In this document: in pieces, positions 24,634 through 33,500 of the stretch | Layout: every line of letters starts with the position of its first letter | Numbering within the stretch: position 1 is the stretch's first letter | Source of the DNA: an uncultured Pelagibacteraceae bacterium | GTDB lineage: Bacteria > Pseudomonadota > Alphaproteobacteria > Pelagibacterales > Pelagibacteraceae | Assembly: GCA_902539165.1 (NCBI GenBank) | Contig: CACBHY010000002.1 | Coordinates: 124,001 to 188,000 of the forward strand | Direction of reading: 5' to 3' | Length of the DNA: 64,000 nt | Notes under the pieces: generated by a model | What the model was told of the DNA's origin: nothing | The model's database searches: none | The model's input: only the letters and a program-made list of their open reading frames with translations | Program-made: the position numbers and the translations under genes

Positions 24634-24960
24634 TTATTGACCTGGTGCTTTGTAAGCGCCTGAAGCAACTTCACTTGCTTTAGTTGTGGCTTTATTAAAA
24701 TCAATAGCCTCTAACATTGTTAAGTTTTTAACAGCACCAGAAGCTTCTACTACAAGCTTAACTGCAGCAAAATCCTCAAATGTAGCTAACTCATTAACAA
24801 CTACAAAATCATATGAACCACGAACGATATCCATACTATGCATTGTTCCACCCATTGCTTTTGTTAATTGTTCTACAACTGCTTTTCTATCAGTTTTAGG
24901 ATCTTTTAAAAAACCTTGAAAAGCTTTTTCAGTGTAGTTTCCCATTATGTATGCTTTCAT
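24634..24960 (-). CDS. GYD domain protein
   Basis: 108 residues. KAYIMGNYTEKAFQGFLKDP, the GGTMHSMDIVRGSYDFVVV core and a later FAAVKLVVEASGAV give the ferredoxin-like pattern of the GYD family (GxYD in the core). Function unknown; members often sit in stress or metabolic operons. A strong AGGAGG ribosome site precedes the ATG, suggesting good expression. Convergent with the DUF779 gene. Confidence 0.82.
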   Translation of the reverse strand: MKAYIMGNYTEKAFQGFLKDPKTDRKAVVEQLTKAMGGTMHSMDIVRGSYDFVVVNELATFEDFAAVKLVVEASGAVKNLTMLEAIDFNKATTKASEVASGAYKAPGQ

Positions 24961-25054
24961 TATTTCCTCCTTTTAAAACTAATAAACTAGCATGAGGATG
25001 TTACATTTATGTTTAACAAATTGTCTCGTTAAAATAATCAAAAAATATATGTTT

Positions 25055-25654
25055 TTAAGGAATTAACCAGCTATCCTTATTGTTTTCTAAATCAAATCTA
25101 GCTCTTCGGTGTCCTTTAGCTGCTAAATATAACCATTCAACAGACTTAATTTTACATTGAACAACAGTAAAATTTTTATAACCTTCCTCGCTTTGTTCTT
25201 TTGTATATTCAAAATTATCAAGCTCAGGTTTTAAACCAGAGGTTGGTTCATCTGAAATAGTACCTGGACCATTATCTACTAAATAACATTTTCTACTTAT
25301 ATGTTGAGTTTTTTCCCAAGATTTTTTAGTGATATCATTTTCATGATTTACAATACATTCAACTTTGAGCCTGACCTGAATTTTTTCTTCTTTATCATAA
25401 AATAACATGGCAGCATTAGAATTTTTTTTAAGCATATCAATTTTATCCGATCTGATATCGCTATGAAATTGAACTAAATTATTTTCTTTATCAGCTTTTC
25501 TTAAAACAACAATTCTCCCATTTATTTCTGAACCATAACCACACATAAAAGTAGGTATTCTAAATTGAGAGTTACGGTTTGAAACTGCATCTTCTAGCAT
25601 AAGCCAAATCTTTTTTTTTATTTCACTGAAGTCCTCGTAGTATGCTGGTTGCAT
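25055..25654 (-). CDS. pyridoxamine 5'-phosphate oxidase-like flavoprotein
   Basis: 199 residues. A split-barrel flavin fold with RIVVLRKADKENNLVQFHSD near 45-65 and a C-terminal QCKIKSVEWLYLAAKGHRRARFD, the PNPOx-type FMN-phosphate and dimer signature. True PdxH has an extra C-terminal RLSDR motif, not seen here, so it is better called a PNPOx-like oxidase of unknown substrate. Five bases downstream of the dehydrogenase gene on the same strand, so one operon. Confidence 0.8.
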   Translation of the reverse strand: MQPAYYEDFSEIKKKIWLMLEDAVSNRNSQFRIPTFMCGYGSEINGRIVVLRKADKENNLVQFHSDIRSDKIDMLKKNSNAAMLFYDKEEKIQVRLKVECIVNHENDITKKSWEKTQHISRKCYLVDNGPGTISDEPTSGLKPELDNFEYTKEQSEEGYKNFTVVQCKIKSVEWLYLAAKGHRRARFDLENNKDSWLIP

Positions 25655-25659
25655 ACTAT

Positions 25660-26529
25660 CTATTTTCTAAACCTTCTTATTAAACTTGAAGTATCCCATC
25701 TATTGCCACCCATTTCTTGAACCTCTCCGTAATATTTATCAACCAACTCAGTTACAGGTAACAAAGACTCGTTATTTTTAGCTTCATCCATGGCAATTTT
25801 AAGATCTTTTCTCATCCAATCTACTGCAAAACCAAATTCAAATTTATCATCAATCATCGTTTTGTATCTATTTTCCATTTGCCAAGATTGAGCAGCCCCT
25901 TTTGAAATTACTTCAATAACATCTTCCATGTTTAATCCAGCTTTAATTCCAAAATTGATTGCTTCAGACAAACCTTGGACTAAACCAGCAATACAAATTT
26001 GATTAACCATTTTTGCAAGTTGACCACTTCCAGCATTACCAAGTAATTTCATTTTTTTACTGTAACAATCAATTTTATCTTTAGCTTTATCAAAATCAGT
26101 CTGGTCGCCACCAATCATTACTGTTAAAGCGCCATTTTCAGCTCCTGCTTGACCACCTGACACAGGCGCATCTAAAGACCCAAAATCATTTTTTTTTGCG
26201 TACTCATAAATTTCTCTAGCAATTGTCGCTGAAGCTGTTGTGTTATCAATATACACTGTACCTTTCTTAATTGTTTTAAAAATACCATTTTCACCAAATG
26301 TAACTTCTCTTAAATCATTATCATTTCCAACACATGTAAAAATATATTCAGAATTTTTTGCAGCTTCAGCTGGTGTTTCGGCTATATAACCTTTGTATTC
26401 ATTTATCCATTTTTCAGCTTTAGATTTAGTTCTATTAAAAACAGTTACATTGTGTCCAGCTTTTGATATATAACCAGCCATTGGGTAACCCATTACACCA
26501 AGACCTATGAAAGAAACATTACTAGCCAT
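25660..26529 (-). CDS. 3-hydroxyisobutyrate dehydrogenase-family oxidoreductase
   Basis: 289 residues. NAD(P)-binding GLGVMGYPMAGY at about 7-18, the substrate-binding SGGQAGAENGALTVMIGG near 118-135 and the catalytic Lys in GQLAKMVNQ near 167. The family includes 3-hydroxyisobutyrate, tartronate semialdehyde and succinic semialdehyde enzymes; which one cannot be said. Its ATG lies 11 bases from the divergent MFS gene, so each promoter sits in the other gene's coding region. Confidence 0.87.
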   Translation of the reverse strand: MASNVSFIGLGVMGYPMAGYISKAGHNVTVFNRTKSKAEKWINEYKGYIAETPAEAAKNSEYIFTCVGNDNDLREVTFGENGIFKTIKKGTVYIDNTTASATIAREIYEYAKKNDFGSLDAPVSGGQAGAENGALTVMIGGDQTDFDKAKDKIDCYSKKMKLLGNAGSGQLAKMVNQICIAGLVQGLSEAINFGIKAGLNMEDVIEVISKGAAQSWQMENRYKTMIDDKFEFGFAVDWMRKDLKIAMDEAKNNESLLPVTELVDKYYGEVQEMGGNRWDTSSLIRRFRK

Positions 26530-26540
26530 AAAAATTTTAT

Positions 26541-27746
26541 ATGTTTAAGAATTTAAGTTTAAAAGTAATTATATTTGGATTTATTTTTACATTTTTTTCA
26601 AGTTTTGGACAGAGTTTTTTTTTAGGCTTGTTTAATTCCAGTATCAGAGATGCTTTATCTATCTCTCATGGACAATTTGGCTCAATATATGCATCAGCTA
26701 CTTTATTAAGTAGTTTAGTTTTAGTTTGGATTGGAAAAAAAATAGATGATGTAAATATTCTAAAATTTGCAGCATATGTAATTATATTTCTCTCAGCCTC
26801 ATGTTTTATATTTTCTAAAATTTCATCTGTTATATTTTTATTTATTGCAATTTTTTTAATGCGTTTAGCGGGCCAAGGATTAACAAGTCATACAGCTTCA
26901 ACAACTATTTCACGTTTTTTTGAAAAGAACAGAGGCAGAGCACTTAGTACTGGATGGTTAGGCTTGTCTCTGGCTGAATTTTCATTACCAGTTTTAATTG
27001 TTTTTTTATTAACTTTTATTGAATGGAGAGATATTTGGTTATCTATATCAATTTTAGTTATTATTGTTTTGCCCGTAGTATCCTACCTTTTGGTAAAAGA
27101 TGTTAAACTTGACACGAGAGAAAAATCTAATAGCTCTAATAGCACCAAAGAAATTAGACAATGGACAAGAATTGAAGTTTTAAAAGATTACAGATTTTAT
27201 ATTATATCCATGACCATGTTAGCTATGCCATGGATTGCAACAGGTTCATTTGTTTATCAATCTTTTATAACTACATCAAAGGAATGGGGTCCATATATAA
27301 TTGCACAATCATTTATGGCTTATTCAATATTTTCAGTAATTACATTATTTATTGCAGGTTTTTTAATAGACAAATTTTCAAGCAGAAGATTATTAATTTA
27401 TATGAATATTCCATTATTTTTAGCAACTATTGTACTTTTTTATTTTAATTCTCAAATTTCATCGTTTTTATTTTTTGGAATGATAGGGATAACTAATGGA
27501 CTTGCCAATGTTTTGGGCTCTTCTACATGGGCCGAAATATATGGTGTTAAATATATTGGATCGATAAAAGCATTAACTACAGCACTAATGGTTTTTGCTA
27601 CTGCTTTTGGAACTGCTTTATTTGGAATTTTGATTGATTATGGCTTCAGCATAGAACAAATTGCTATTGTTTCCGGGGTATATATTTTAAGCTCAATAAT
27701 TCTTCTTTATATGATTAATAATAAGCTTAATCCTGAATATTTATAA
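26541..27746 (+). CDS. MFS transporter
   Basis: 401 residues and 12 hydrophobic segments in two six-helix halves. WIGKKIDDVNILKF between segments 2 and 3 is a version of the MFS loop motif, with the counterpart LIDKFSSRRLL in the second half. The layout is like the oxalate/monocarboxylate-type family, but the substrate is not predictable. There is no Shine-Dalgarno in the 11-base gap before the ATG. Confidence 0.85.
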   Translation: MFKNLSLKVIIFGFIFTFFSSFGQSFFLGLFNSSIRDALSISHGQFGSIYASATLLSSLVLVWIGKKIDDVNILKFAAYVIIFLSASCFIFSKISSVIFLFIAIFLMRLAGQGLTSHTASTTISRFFEKNRGRALSTGWLGLSLAEFSLPVLIVFLLTFIEWRDIWLSISILVIIVLPVVSYLLVKDVKLDTREKSNSSNSTKEIRQWTRIEVLKDYRFYIISMTMLAMPWIATGSFVYQSFITTSKEWGPYIIAQSFMAYSIFSVITLFIAGFLIDKFSSRRLLIYMNIPLFLATIVLFYFNSQISSFLFFGMIGITNGLANVLGSSTWAEIYGVKYIGSIKALTTALMVFATAFGTALFGILIDYGFSIEQIAIVSGVYILSSIILLYMINNKLNPEYL

Positions 27747-27791
27747 TAAATTCTACTTGCTTTTTTAAGGTTCACTGTATAGATACTCTGA

Positions 27792-28319
27792 ATGGCAAGA
27801 GTAACTGTAGAAGATTGTATAGACAAAGTAGATAGTCCATACGAATTAGTATTGGTTGCTAAAGAAAGAGCAACACAATTAAATGCTGGTATAGAACCGA
27901 CAATAGATAGAGATAATGACAAAAATACTGTTATTTCATTAAGAGAAATAGCTGATGAAAAAATAAAGGTTTCTGATTTAACTGACAGTGCAGTCTATAA
28001 ATTAAGAAAACATGTCGAACAAGTAGACGACACTGCTGAAGATGATGAAGAAATTGGTGATGATTTTGAAAATATGTACAAAGGTGAGATATCTAAAAGT
28101 GGAACTCCTATTTTGCCATCAAAGAGAGCAAGAAAAACTCCTGAAAAAATTCAAGTTACAAAAGAAGATCTAGAAGAATTATCTGAAACAGCTAAACCTG
28201 ATATTGATGAAACAGTGGGTGAAGAGAATATAAATGAGCAGGGTGAAGTTTCATTAGACGAAGTATCAGAGACAGAAAATCAAGATACAAAATTAACTTC
28301 TGAAGAACAAGAATCTTAA
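27792..28319 (+). CDS. rpoZ: RNA polymerase omega subunit with long acidic tail
   Basis: 175 residues. Residues 1-70 match omega: [13 protein letters not shown], then [15 protein letters not shown] and [15 protein letters not shown]. Omega helps fold the beta-prime subunit. Residues about 80-175 form a Glu/Asp-rich, probably disordered tail, so the protein is roughly twice the length of short omegas; alphaproteobacterial omegas are often extended to 110-130 residues. It is in a monocistronic position. Confidence 0.93.
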   Translation: MARVTVEDCIDKVDSPYELVLVAKERATQLNAGIEPTIDRDNDKNTVISLREIADEKIKVSDLTDSAVYKLRKHVEQVDDTAEDDEEIGDDFENMYKGEISKSGTPILPSKRARKTPEKIQVTKEDLEELSETAKPDIDETVGEENINEQGEVSLDEVSETENQDTKLTSEEQES

Positions 28320-28342
28320 TTTAAATATCTACTTTAAATTAC

Positions 28343-29293
28343 CTATCTGATTGGGTTTTCGCTAACAATGAGTTGGTCTCTAACTTTTTCTCTAAAATAA
28401 ATGTATACTCCCGCACTTATTATAATTGATACACCAACCAAAGTTTTTAAAGTAGGAACACTATCAAACAAAACATAACCAGTGAGTATTGCCCAAACAA
28501 TTAAAGAATATTCATACAAAGAAACCACCGATGGAGAGGCGATACTGTAAGCATTTAAAATAAAATAAAACGCCAAAACACTAATAAATCCCATGGTTAC
28601 AATAAACGGCCAAGAATAACCTGGATTAGAAAACCATTCTCTGAAAATAAATTGAAATGTTGGATCACTATAAATATTGAATTGACCTTTTCCAGCAAAA
28701 ATAAAAAATAAAATACTTATTATTATAGCCCCAAGATACAAATGTAACATTTGAGTATAAACATCATCTTTATCAGAGGTTAATTTAGTAATTGTCATTG
28801 ATATAGCGTAACAAAGTGCACAAGCAATTGGAGCAAGTTTCATATAATCGAAATTGTTAAAATCTGGATCTAATACTATAAACACACCAATAAAGCCTGT
28901 CGCAATAGCTAACCATCTTCTAATACCAACTTTTTCTTTAAGAAATATCACTGCTAATATTGACACAAAGAAAGGACAGCAAAAAAATAATGCATTTGCC
29001 ATTGCTAAAGACATATAGGTTAATGAAATATAAAAAAAACTAAATCCAAAAAAGAAGCATATAACTCTTATAGTGGTTAAAAATGGATAGTATGTTTTAA
29101 AATTGATTTTTTTATTTGAGAATTTTAAAAAACTAATTAACAAAAATAATGCAGCAATAGTTCTTCCAAAATATAATTCATATAATGCTGCATCATTGTA
29201 AACAAACTTAATTAAAGCATCTTGAATTGAAAAAAAACCCATGCCCATTAGTATAAAAAGTATACCTTTTGGATTATTTTGAGTTTTATTCAT
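28343..29293 (-). CDS. DMT-family (EamA) transporter
   Basis: 316 residues with ten membrane segments and two EamA repeats; FLKEKVGIRRWLAIATGFIGV near 115-135 is the typical end of the first repeat. Exports or imports a small metabolite; substrate unknown. Its start overlaps the end of the GMC oxidoreductase gene, making it the third gene of a leftward operon dioxygenase-GMC oxidoreductase-transporter. Confidence 0.85.
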   Translation of the reverse strand: MNKTQNNPKGILFILMGMGFFSIQDALIKFVYNDAALYELYFGRTIAALFLLISFLKFSNKKINFKTYYPFLTTIRVICFFFGFSFFYISLTYMSLAMANALFFCCPFFVSILAVIFLKEKVGIRRWLAIATGFIGVFIVLDPDFNNFDYMKLAPIACALCYAISMTITKLTSDKDDVYTQMLHLYLGAIIISILFFIFAGKGQFNIYSDPTFQFIFREWFSNPGYSWPFIVTMGFISVLAFYFILNAYSIASPSVVSLYEYSLIVWAILTGYVLFDSVPTLKTLVGVSIIISAGVYIYFREKVRDQLIVSENPIR

Positions 29294-30873
29294 TTGTTAA
29301 GTATAAAATCTGATGCTCGTTCGGCTATCATTAGCGTTGGTGCATTTAGATTTCCACTTGTAATTTCAGGCATCACAGATGCATCTGCAACACTTAAATT
29401 TTGTAATCCATGAACTTTTAATTTTTCATCAACAACAGACATCTTATCTATTCCCATTTTTAGAGTACAAGAAGGGTGATAAGCTGTTTCTGCCTTTGAC
29501 CTAATATATTCTTTAATATCTTCTTCATCTGTCGCATGATCCCCTGGTCCAATTTCTTTACCTGCATAAGGTTTCATCGAATTTTGTTTTAAAATTTCTC
29601 TTGCAACATGAATACATTTTACAGTTTCATTAAGATCATACTCATCTTCTAAATAATTAAATTTTATTTTTGGATGATCATATGGATTAGAGCTATTTAA
29701 TTCTATGTTTCCTCGACTTTTAGGCTGGTTTAAACTTGCATGTAATTGATATCCATGCTTATCCGGATCAACTTTACCATGATCAATAACAAATGATGGA
29801 AAAAAATGAAATTGAATATTCGGATATTCTTTGTCAGGTGATGATTTACAAAATCCACCAGCCTCTAAAAAGGATGTGGAGCATGGACCACTTTTATTTA
29901 AAAACCACTCAATACCTGCTTTAACCATATTAAATTTATTTATAAATTTAAATAAAGTATCGGGAGTTTTACATTCTTGCTGAATATACGTTTCAAGATG
30001 ATCTTGTAGATTTCTTCCTACTCCAGGAATATCTTTAATAACCTCTATTCCTTTTTCTTTTATATGATTAGCTGGTCCAACTCCTGAAACCATAAGTAAT
30101 TGTGGTGAATTAATTGATCCACCGCTAAGTACAATCTCTTTATTAGCATAAATTTTAGTTATTTTACCTTTTATATTTACTTCAATACCTATTGCTTTTG
30201 TTCCATCAAAGATTATTTTTTCCACAAATGACTTAGTAAATACTCTAAGATTAGGTTTTTTTCTTGCTGGACTTAAATAATATTTTGATGCGCTAGCTCT
30301 TTCACCTTTATGAATTGTAACATCGTACATCCCAAATCCTTCTTGATCCTCTCCATTCATATCGTTATTAATTTTATGACCAGCTTCTTCAGCAGAAGCT
30401 AAAAATGCTTTAAACAATGGGTTGTTGTTTTGAGATTGATTAATAGGAAGTATACCATCTCCACCTCGATATTCATTTTCTCCACCTGACCAAGTTTCAA
30501 TTTTTTTAAAATAAGGTAGGACTTTTTCATAATCCCAGTCCTTTAGTCCAAATGAGACCCATCTTCTGTAATCCTCTTTGTTTCCTCTTACATAGACCAT
30601 TCCATTATGAGCTGAACAACCCCCAATCATTTTTCCTCGAGGACAAAATAATCTTCTATTGTTCAGATATGGTTCAGGTTCTGAATAGTATTTAAAATTA
30701 TATTTTGGATCATGCATAGTATAAAGCAAAGCAAGAGGCATGTTAACTTTCCAAATATCACTATTTCCACCAGCCTCAAAAATTGCGACACTGTTTTGTG
30801 TATTTGTTGAAAGTCTATTTGCAAGTACACATCCAGCAGTTCCTGCGCCAATTATTAAATAATCGAATTTCAA
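29290..30873 (-). CDS. GMC-family FAD oxidoreductase (choline dehydrogenase-like)
   Basis: 527 residues. The FAD motif IIGAGTAGCVLANRLS is at about 6-21, GGCSAHNGMVYVRG near 83-96 is the GMC signature 1, and GGSINSPQLLMVSGVGP near 252-268 is signature 2. AYHPSCTLKMG near 466-476 and NLNAPTLMIAERASD at the end hold the catalytic His and conserved Asn/His-equivalent positions. Substrate is an alcohol, possibly choline given the window's betaine genes, but this is unproven. The start is TTG at 30873, nine bases after the dioxygenase stop; no ATG is available. Confidence 0.88.
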   Translation of the reverse strand: MKFDYLIIGAGTAGCVLANRLSTNTQNSVAIFEAGGNSDIWKVNMPLALLYTMHDPKYNFKYYSEPEPYLNNRRLFCPRGKMIGGCSAHNGMVYVRGNKEDYRRWVSFGLKDWDYEKVLPYFKKIETWSGGENEYRGGDGILPINQSQNNNPLFKAFLASAEEAGHKINNDMNGEDQEGFGMYDVTIHKGERASASKYYLSPARKKPNLRVFTKSFVEKIIFDGTKAIGIEVNIKGKITKIYANKEIVLSGGSINSPQLLMVSGVGPANHIKEKGIEVIKDIPGVGRNLQDHLETYIQQECKTPDTLFKFINKFNMVKAGIEWFLNKSGPCSTSFLEAGGFCKSSPDKEYPNIQFHFFPSFVIDHGKVDPDKHGYQLHASLNQPKSRGNIELNSSNPYDHPKIKFNYLEDEYDLNETVKCIHVAREILKQNSMKPYAGKEIGPGDHATDEEDIKEYIRSKAETAYHPSCTLKMGIDKMSVVDEKLKVHGLQNLSVADASVMPEITSGNLNAPTLMIAERASDFILNK

Positions 30874-30882
30874 AGCTTTTAC

Positions 30883-31710
30883 CTAAAGAGGATGATCTCC
30901 TTCAATAGCAATACGGTCCATTACTCTTTCATGCCCCAAACCCCTACCTGGAAAAAAATCAGTTAAACCTTGATGCAAAGTACTTCTATTATCCCATATT
31001 GCTACTGCATTTTCTGTCCATTTAAATCTACAAGTAAAATCAAGTCTTTCTTGATGATTAAATATTTCGCTTAAAATTTCTTTACTTTCTTGTTCCTCAG
31101 TGTGTAGAATTTTTTTTGTATACATCGAATTCACGTATAATATTTTTTTACCTGTCTCTGGATGCGTTCGTACCATAGGATGCGCATTTGAATATTCGTC
31201 TAAGTTTCCATTTCCTTCCATTGCTTTATAGGCTTCTGTAAATGCTGCTGCACCCAAAGAGCTGTGAACAGCTTTTTTATCCCTAATTTTATTTTTAATT
31301 TTTTCATCTAATGTTTCGTATGCTATTTCCATGTTCGAAAACATTGTGTCTCCACCCACAGGTGGAATTTTTAATGATCTTAAGATGATTACTTTAGTAG
31401 GTTTTGGATTATAACTTACATCTGTATGCCATGTTTCGCCCCACTGACGTTTTTCATCTGGTTCTTTAATTATTCTTAAAATCTCAGGATATTTTTCTCT
31501 CCCTTTAACATAGATATGCCTTTCTAATGGACCAAACCGCTTAGCTAAGTTTATCTGTTCTTCAGAGGTTATATTTTGGTCTCTGAAAAATAATGCTTTA
31601 TGTTCTAATAGAAGATTATTTATAATACTCCAATTTTCAAAAGAGGAGTCTTTTAAATCAATACCAGAAATTTCTGCACCAAGTGCACCTGATAACATTT
31701 TAATTTCCAT
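30883..31710 (-). CDS. TauD/TfdA-family Fe(II)/2-oxoglutarate dioxygenase
   Basis: 275 residues. The iron ligands are seen as WHTDVSY (about 99-105) and the late His in STLHQG near 248. GDTMFSNMEIAYETL and HPMVRTHPETGKKILYVN near 175-195 are typical of TauD. The family hydroxylates taurine and other substrates with 2-oxoglutarate; substrate here unknown. First gene of the operon with the GMC oxidoreductase and DMT transporter, which suggests stepwise oxidation of one imported or exported compound. Confidence 0.88.
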   Translation of the reverse strand: MEIKMLSGALGAEISGIDLKDSSFENWSIINNLLLEHKALFFRDQNITSEEQINLAKRFGPLERHIYVKGREKYPEILRIIKEPDEKRQWGETWHTDVSYNPKPTKVIILRSLKIPPVGGDTMFSNMEIAYETLDEKIKNKIRDKKAVHSSLGAAAFTEAYKAMEGNGNLDEYSNAHPMVRTHPETGKKILYVNSMYTKKILHTEEQESKEILSEIFNHQERLDFTCRFKWTENAVAIWDNRSTLHQGLTDFFPGRGLGHERVMDRIAIEGDHPL

Positions 31711-31760
31711 TAAATTAACTTATTACTAGATCTTTATTTTGTCAAAATGTATAAGTAAAA

Positions 31761-32096
31761 ATGACTTTAACTCAAGCATATCTATTGTTGCTAGTTGCCA
31801 TAGCTGGAGAAATTATTTCAACAGGAACTCTTAAAGCTACAGACGGTTTTACAAAACTAATGCCATCATTAGTTTGTGTTATTTCAATCATTGTTTGCAT
31901 GTACTCAATGTCACATGTAATGAAAATACTCCCTATTGGAATAACCTACGCCACATGGTCAGGTGTAGGTATTGTTGCTTTATCATTACTTGGTATTTTT
32001 AAATATAAACAGATACCTAATATTCCAACCGTTATTGGTTTAGCATTAATTATTATTGGGGTGTTTATCGTAAATACTATGAATAGTAATCAATAA
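31761..32096 (+). CDS. small multidrug resistance (EmrE-like) transporter
   Basis: 111 residues with four membrane segments. The conserved Glu in AIAGEIISTGTLKAT (about Glu15 by EmrE alignment), PIGITYATWSGVGIV near 60-74 and the final LIIIGVFIVNTM fit the SMR family. Members exchange protons for quaternary or other cations, including betaine and choline in some cases, which is of note beside carnitine genes (inference). Convergent with the thioesterase gene, one base apart. Confidence 0.88.
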   Translation: MTLTQAYLLLLVAIAGEIISTGTLKATDGFTKLMPSLVCVISIIVCMYSMSHVMKILPIGITYATWSGVGIVALSLLGIFKYKQIPNIPTVIGLALIIIGVFIVNTMNSNQ

Positions 32097-32097
32097 T

Positions 32098-32565
32098 TTA
32101 TTTTTTCAATTTCGATAAAAATTTCAATTCATCTTTTTTAAAATTTGCCTGGTTCTCTTGAATAAATTTTTTCATTATACTTATTTTCTCTTCTTCAAAT
32201 TCTGAAACTTTTCTTTTATTTAGATCTACATACAAGGAAAGAAATTCAATTGTTGACGCTAGCTTATTTGATGATTTTTCAATCATTTCCATTTTATAAT
32301 GTAGCCTTTTTTTGTCATGATCAAAATAAGTAAGAACAATTTCTACCTCGTCTCCTTCTTTTACTTCGTTATTGTAAGTAATATGACTTTCTACAGCCAT
32401 TGTACTCATACCGGTAGTTTTGGCTGAATCTTCACCCATTTTAAATTTTTGCAACATTAGCTCCCAAGATTCATCAAAAACTAATACATAGAAAGCAACA
32501 TTCATATGTTTGTTGTAATCGGTCCATTCTTTTTTAATAATTTGATTAGTAATTTGAATTGACAT
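32098..32565 (-). CDS. hotdog-fold acyl-CoA thioesterase (betainyl-CoA thioesterase candidate)
   Basis: 155 residues. WTDYNKHMNVAFY near 14-26 is the 4-hydroxybenzoyl-CoA thioesterase-type active site (YNKHMN carries the catalytic acid in the D/N position), and ESHITYNNEVKEGDEVEI follows. The gene is divergent from the BKACE and carnitine dehydrogenase genes by 47 bases. In known carnitine degradation clusters a thioesterase of this type releases betaine from betainyl-CoA. The specific substrate is inferred from that context. Confidence 0.8.
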   Translation of the reverse strand: MSIQITNQIIKKEWTDYNKHMNVAFYVLVFDESWELMLQKFKMGEDSAKTTGMSTMAVESHITYNNEVKEGDEVEIVLTYFDHDKKRLHYKMEMIEKSSNKLASTIEFLSLYVDLNKRKVSEFEEEKISIMKKFIQENQANFKKDELKFLSKLKK

Positions 32566-32612
32566 TTTTTTATTTCCCTAGTGATGTTAATATATTATAT
32601 ACTCAAAGTTAA

Positions 32613-33500
32613 ATGAGCAATAAGGTTTTCATATCATGTGCAATAACAGGGTCAGGGGACACTGCTAGCAAACATCCAGATTTACCAAAAACTCCTGAGC
32701 AAATTGCGACTGCTTCGATTGAAGCTGCTAAAGCCGGTGCTGCGATTGCGCATATTCATGTTAGAGAAGAAGATGGTACACCAAGTCGAAGGTTGGAACT
32801 TTATAAAGAAGTAGTAGATAGAGTTCGATCAAGTGACACTGATGTAATCTTAAACTTAACAACTGGTATGGGTGGAGATCTTGATATTGGACAAGGTGAT
32901 AATCCTTTAGATTTTGGTCCTATGACTGATATGGCAAATGTTATGGAAAGAATTGCTAATGCAGAACAATTTTTACCTGAAATATGTACTTTAGATGCAG
33001 GAACTTTAAATTTTGGAGACAGTTCAGTTATTACAGTTAACACTCCTAATGATTTGAGAAAAGCTGCAAAAAAATTAAAAGAAATTAACGTTAAGCCTGA
33101 AATAGAAGCATTTGATTTAGGAAATATGTGGTTTGGGGCTCAACTTTACAAAGAGGGATTATTAAGTGATCCACCAATGTTTCAAATGTGTTTAGGAATA
33201 CCTTGGGGTGCACCTGCGACCACTCTAGCAATGCAAGCGATGAAAGATATAATGCCAAAAGAGGGTATTTGGTCTGGTTTTGCAATATCAAAAAATGAAA
33301 TGCCTTTTGTTGCACAAACTGTTCTAATGGGAGGAAATCCTAGAGTTGGGTTAGAAGACAATTTATATTTATCAAAAGGTAAATTAGCTACCAATGCGCA
33401 ATTAGTTGAAAAAGCATCAAGAATAATTGACGAAATTGGCTACTCACCCATGACGCCTGCAGAAACAAGAGAAAAATTAAAGCTTGTTAAACACAAGTAA
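32613..33500 (+). CDS. BKACE family enzyme (3-dehydrocarnitine cleavage candidate)
   Basis: 295 residues, TIM-barrel beta-keto acid cleavage enzyme (DUF849). AAIAHIHVREEDGTPS near 41-56 has the Zn-binding His pair, and CTLDAGTLNFG and EIEAFDLGNMW carry the conserved acidic residues. The family condenses a beta-keto acid with acetyl-CoA and splits off acetoacetate; beside carnitine 3-dehydrogenase, 3-dehydrocarnitine is the likely substrate, giving betainyl-CoA. Start codon of the next gene overlaps its stop (TAATG). Confidence 0.87.
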   Translation: MSNKVFISCAITGSGDTASKHPDLPKTPEQIATASIEAAKAGAAIAHIHVREEDGTPSRRLELYKEVVDRVRSSDTDVILNLTTGMGGDLDIGQGDNPLDFGPMTDMANVMERIANAEQFLPEICTLDAGTLNFGDSSVITVNTPNDLRKAAKKLKEINVKPEIEAFDLGNMWFGAQLYKEGLLSDPPMFQMCLGIPWGAPATTLAMQAMKDIMPKEGIWSGFAISKNEMPFVAQTVLMGGNPRVGLEDNLYLSKGKLATNAQLVEKASRIIDEIGYSPMTPAETREKLKLVKHK

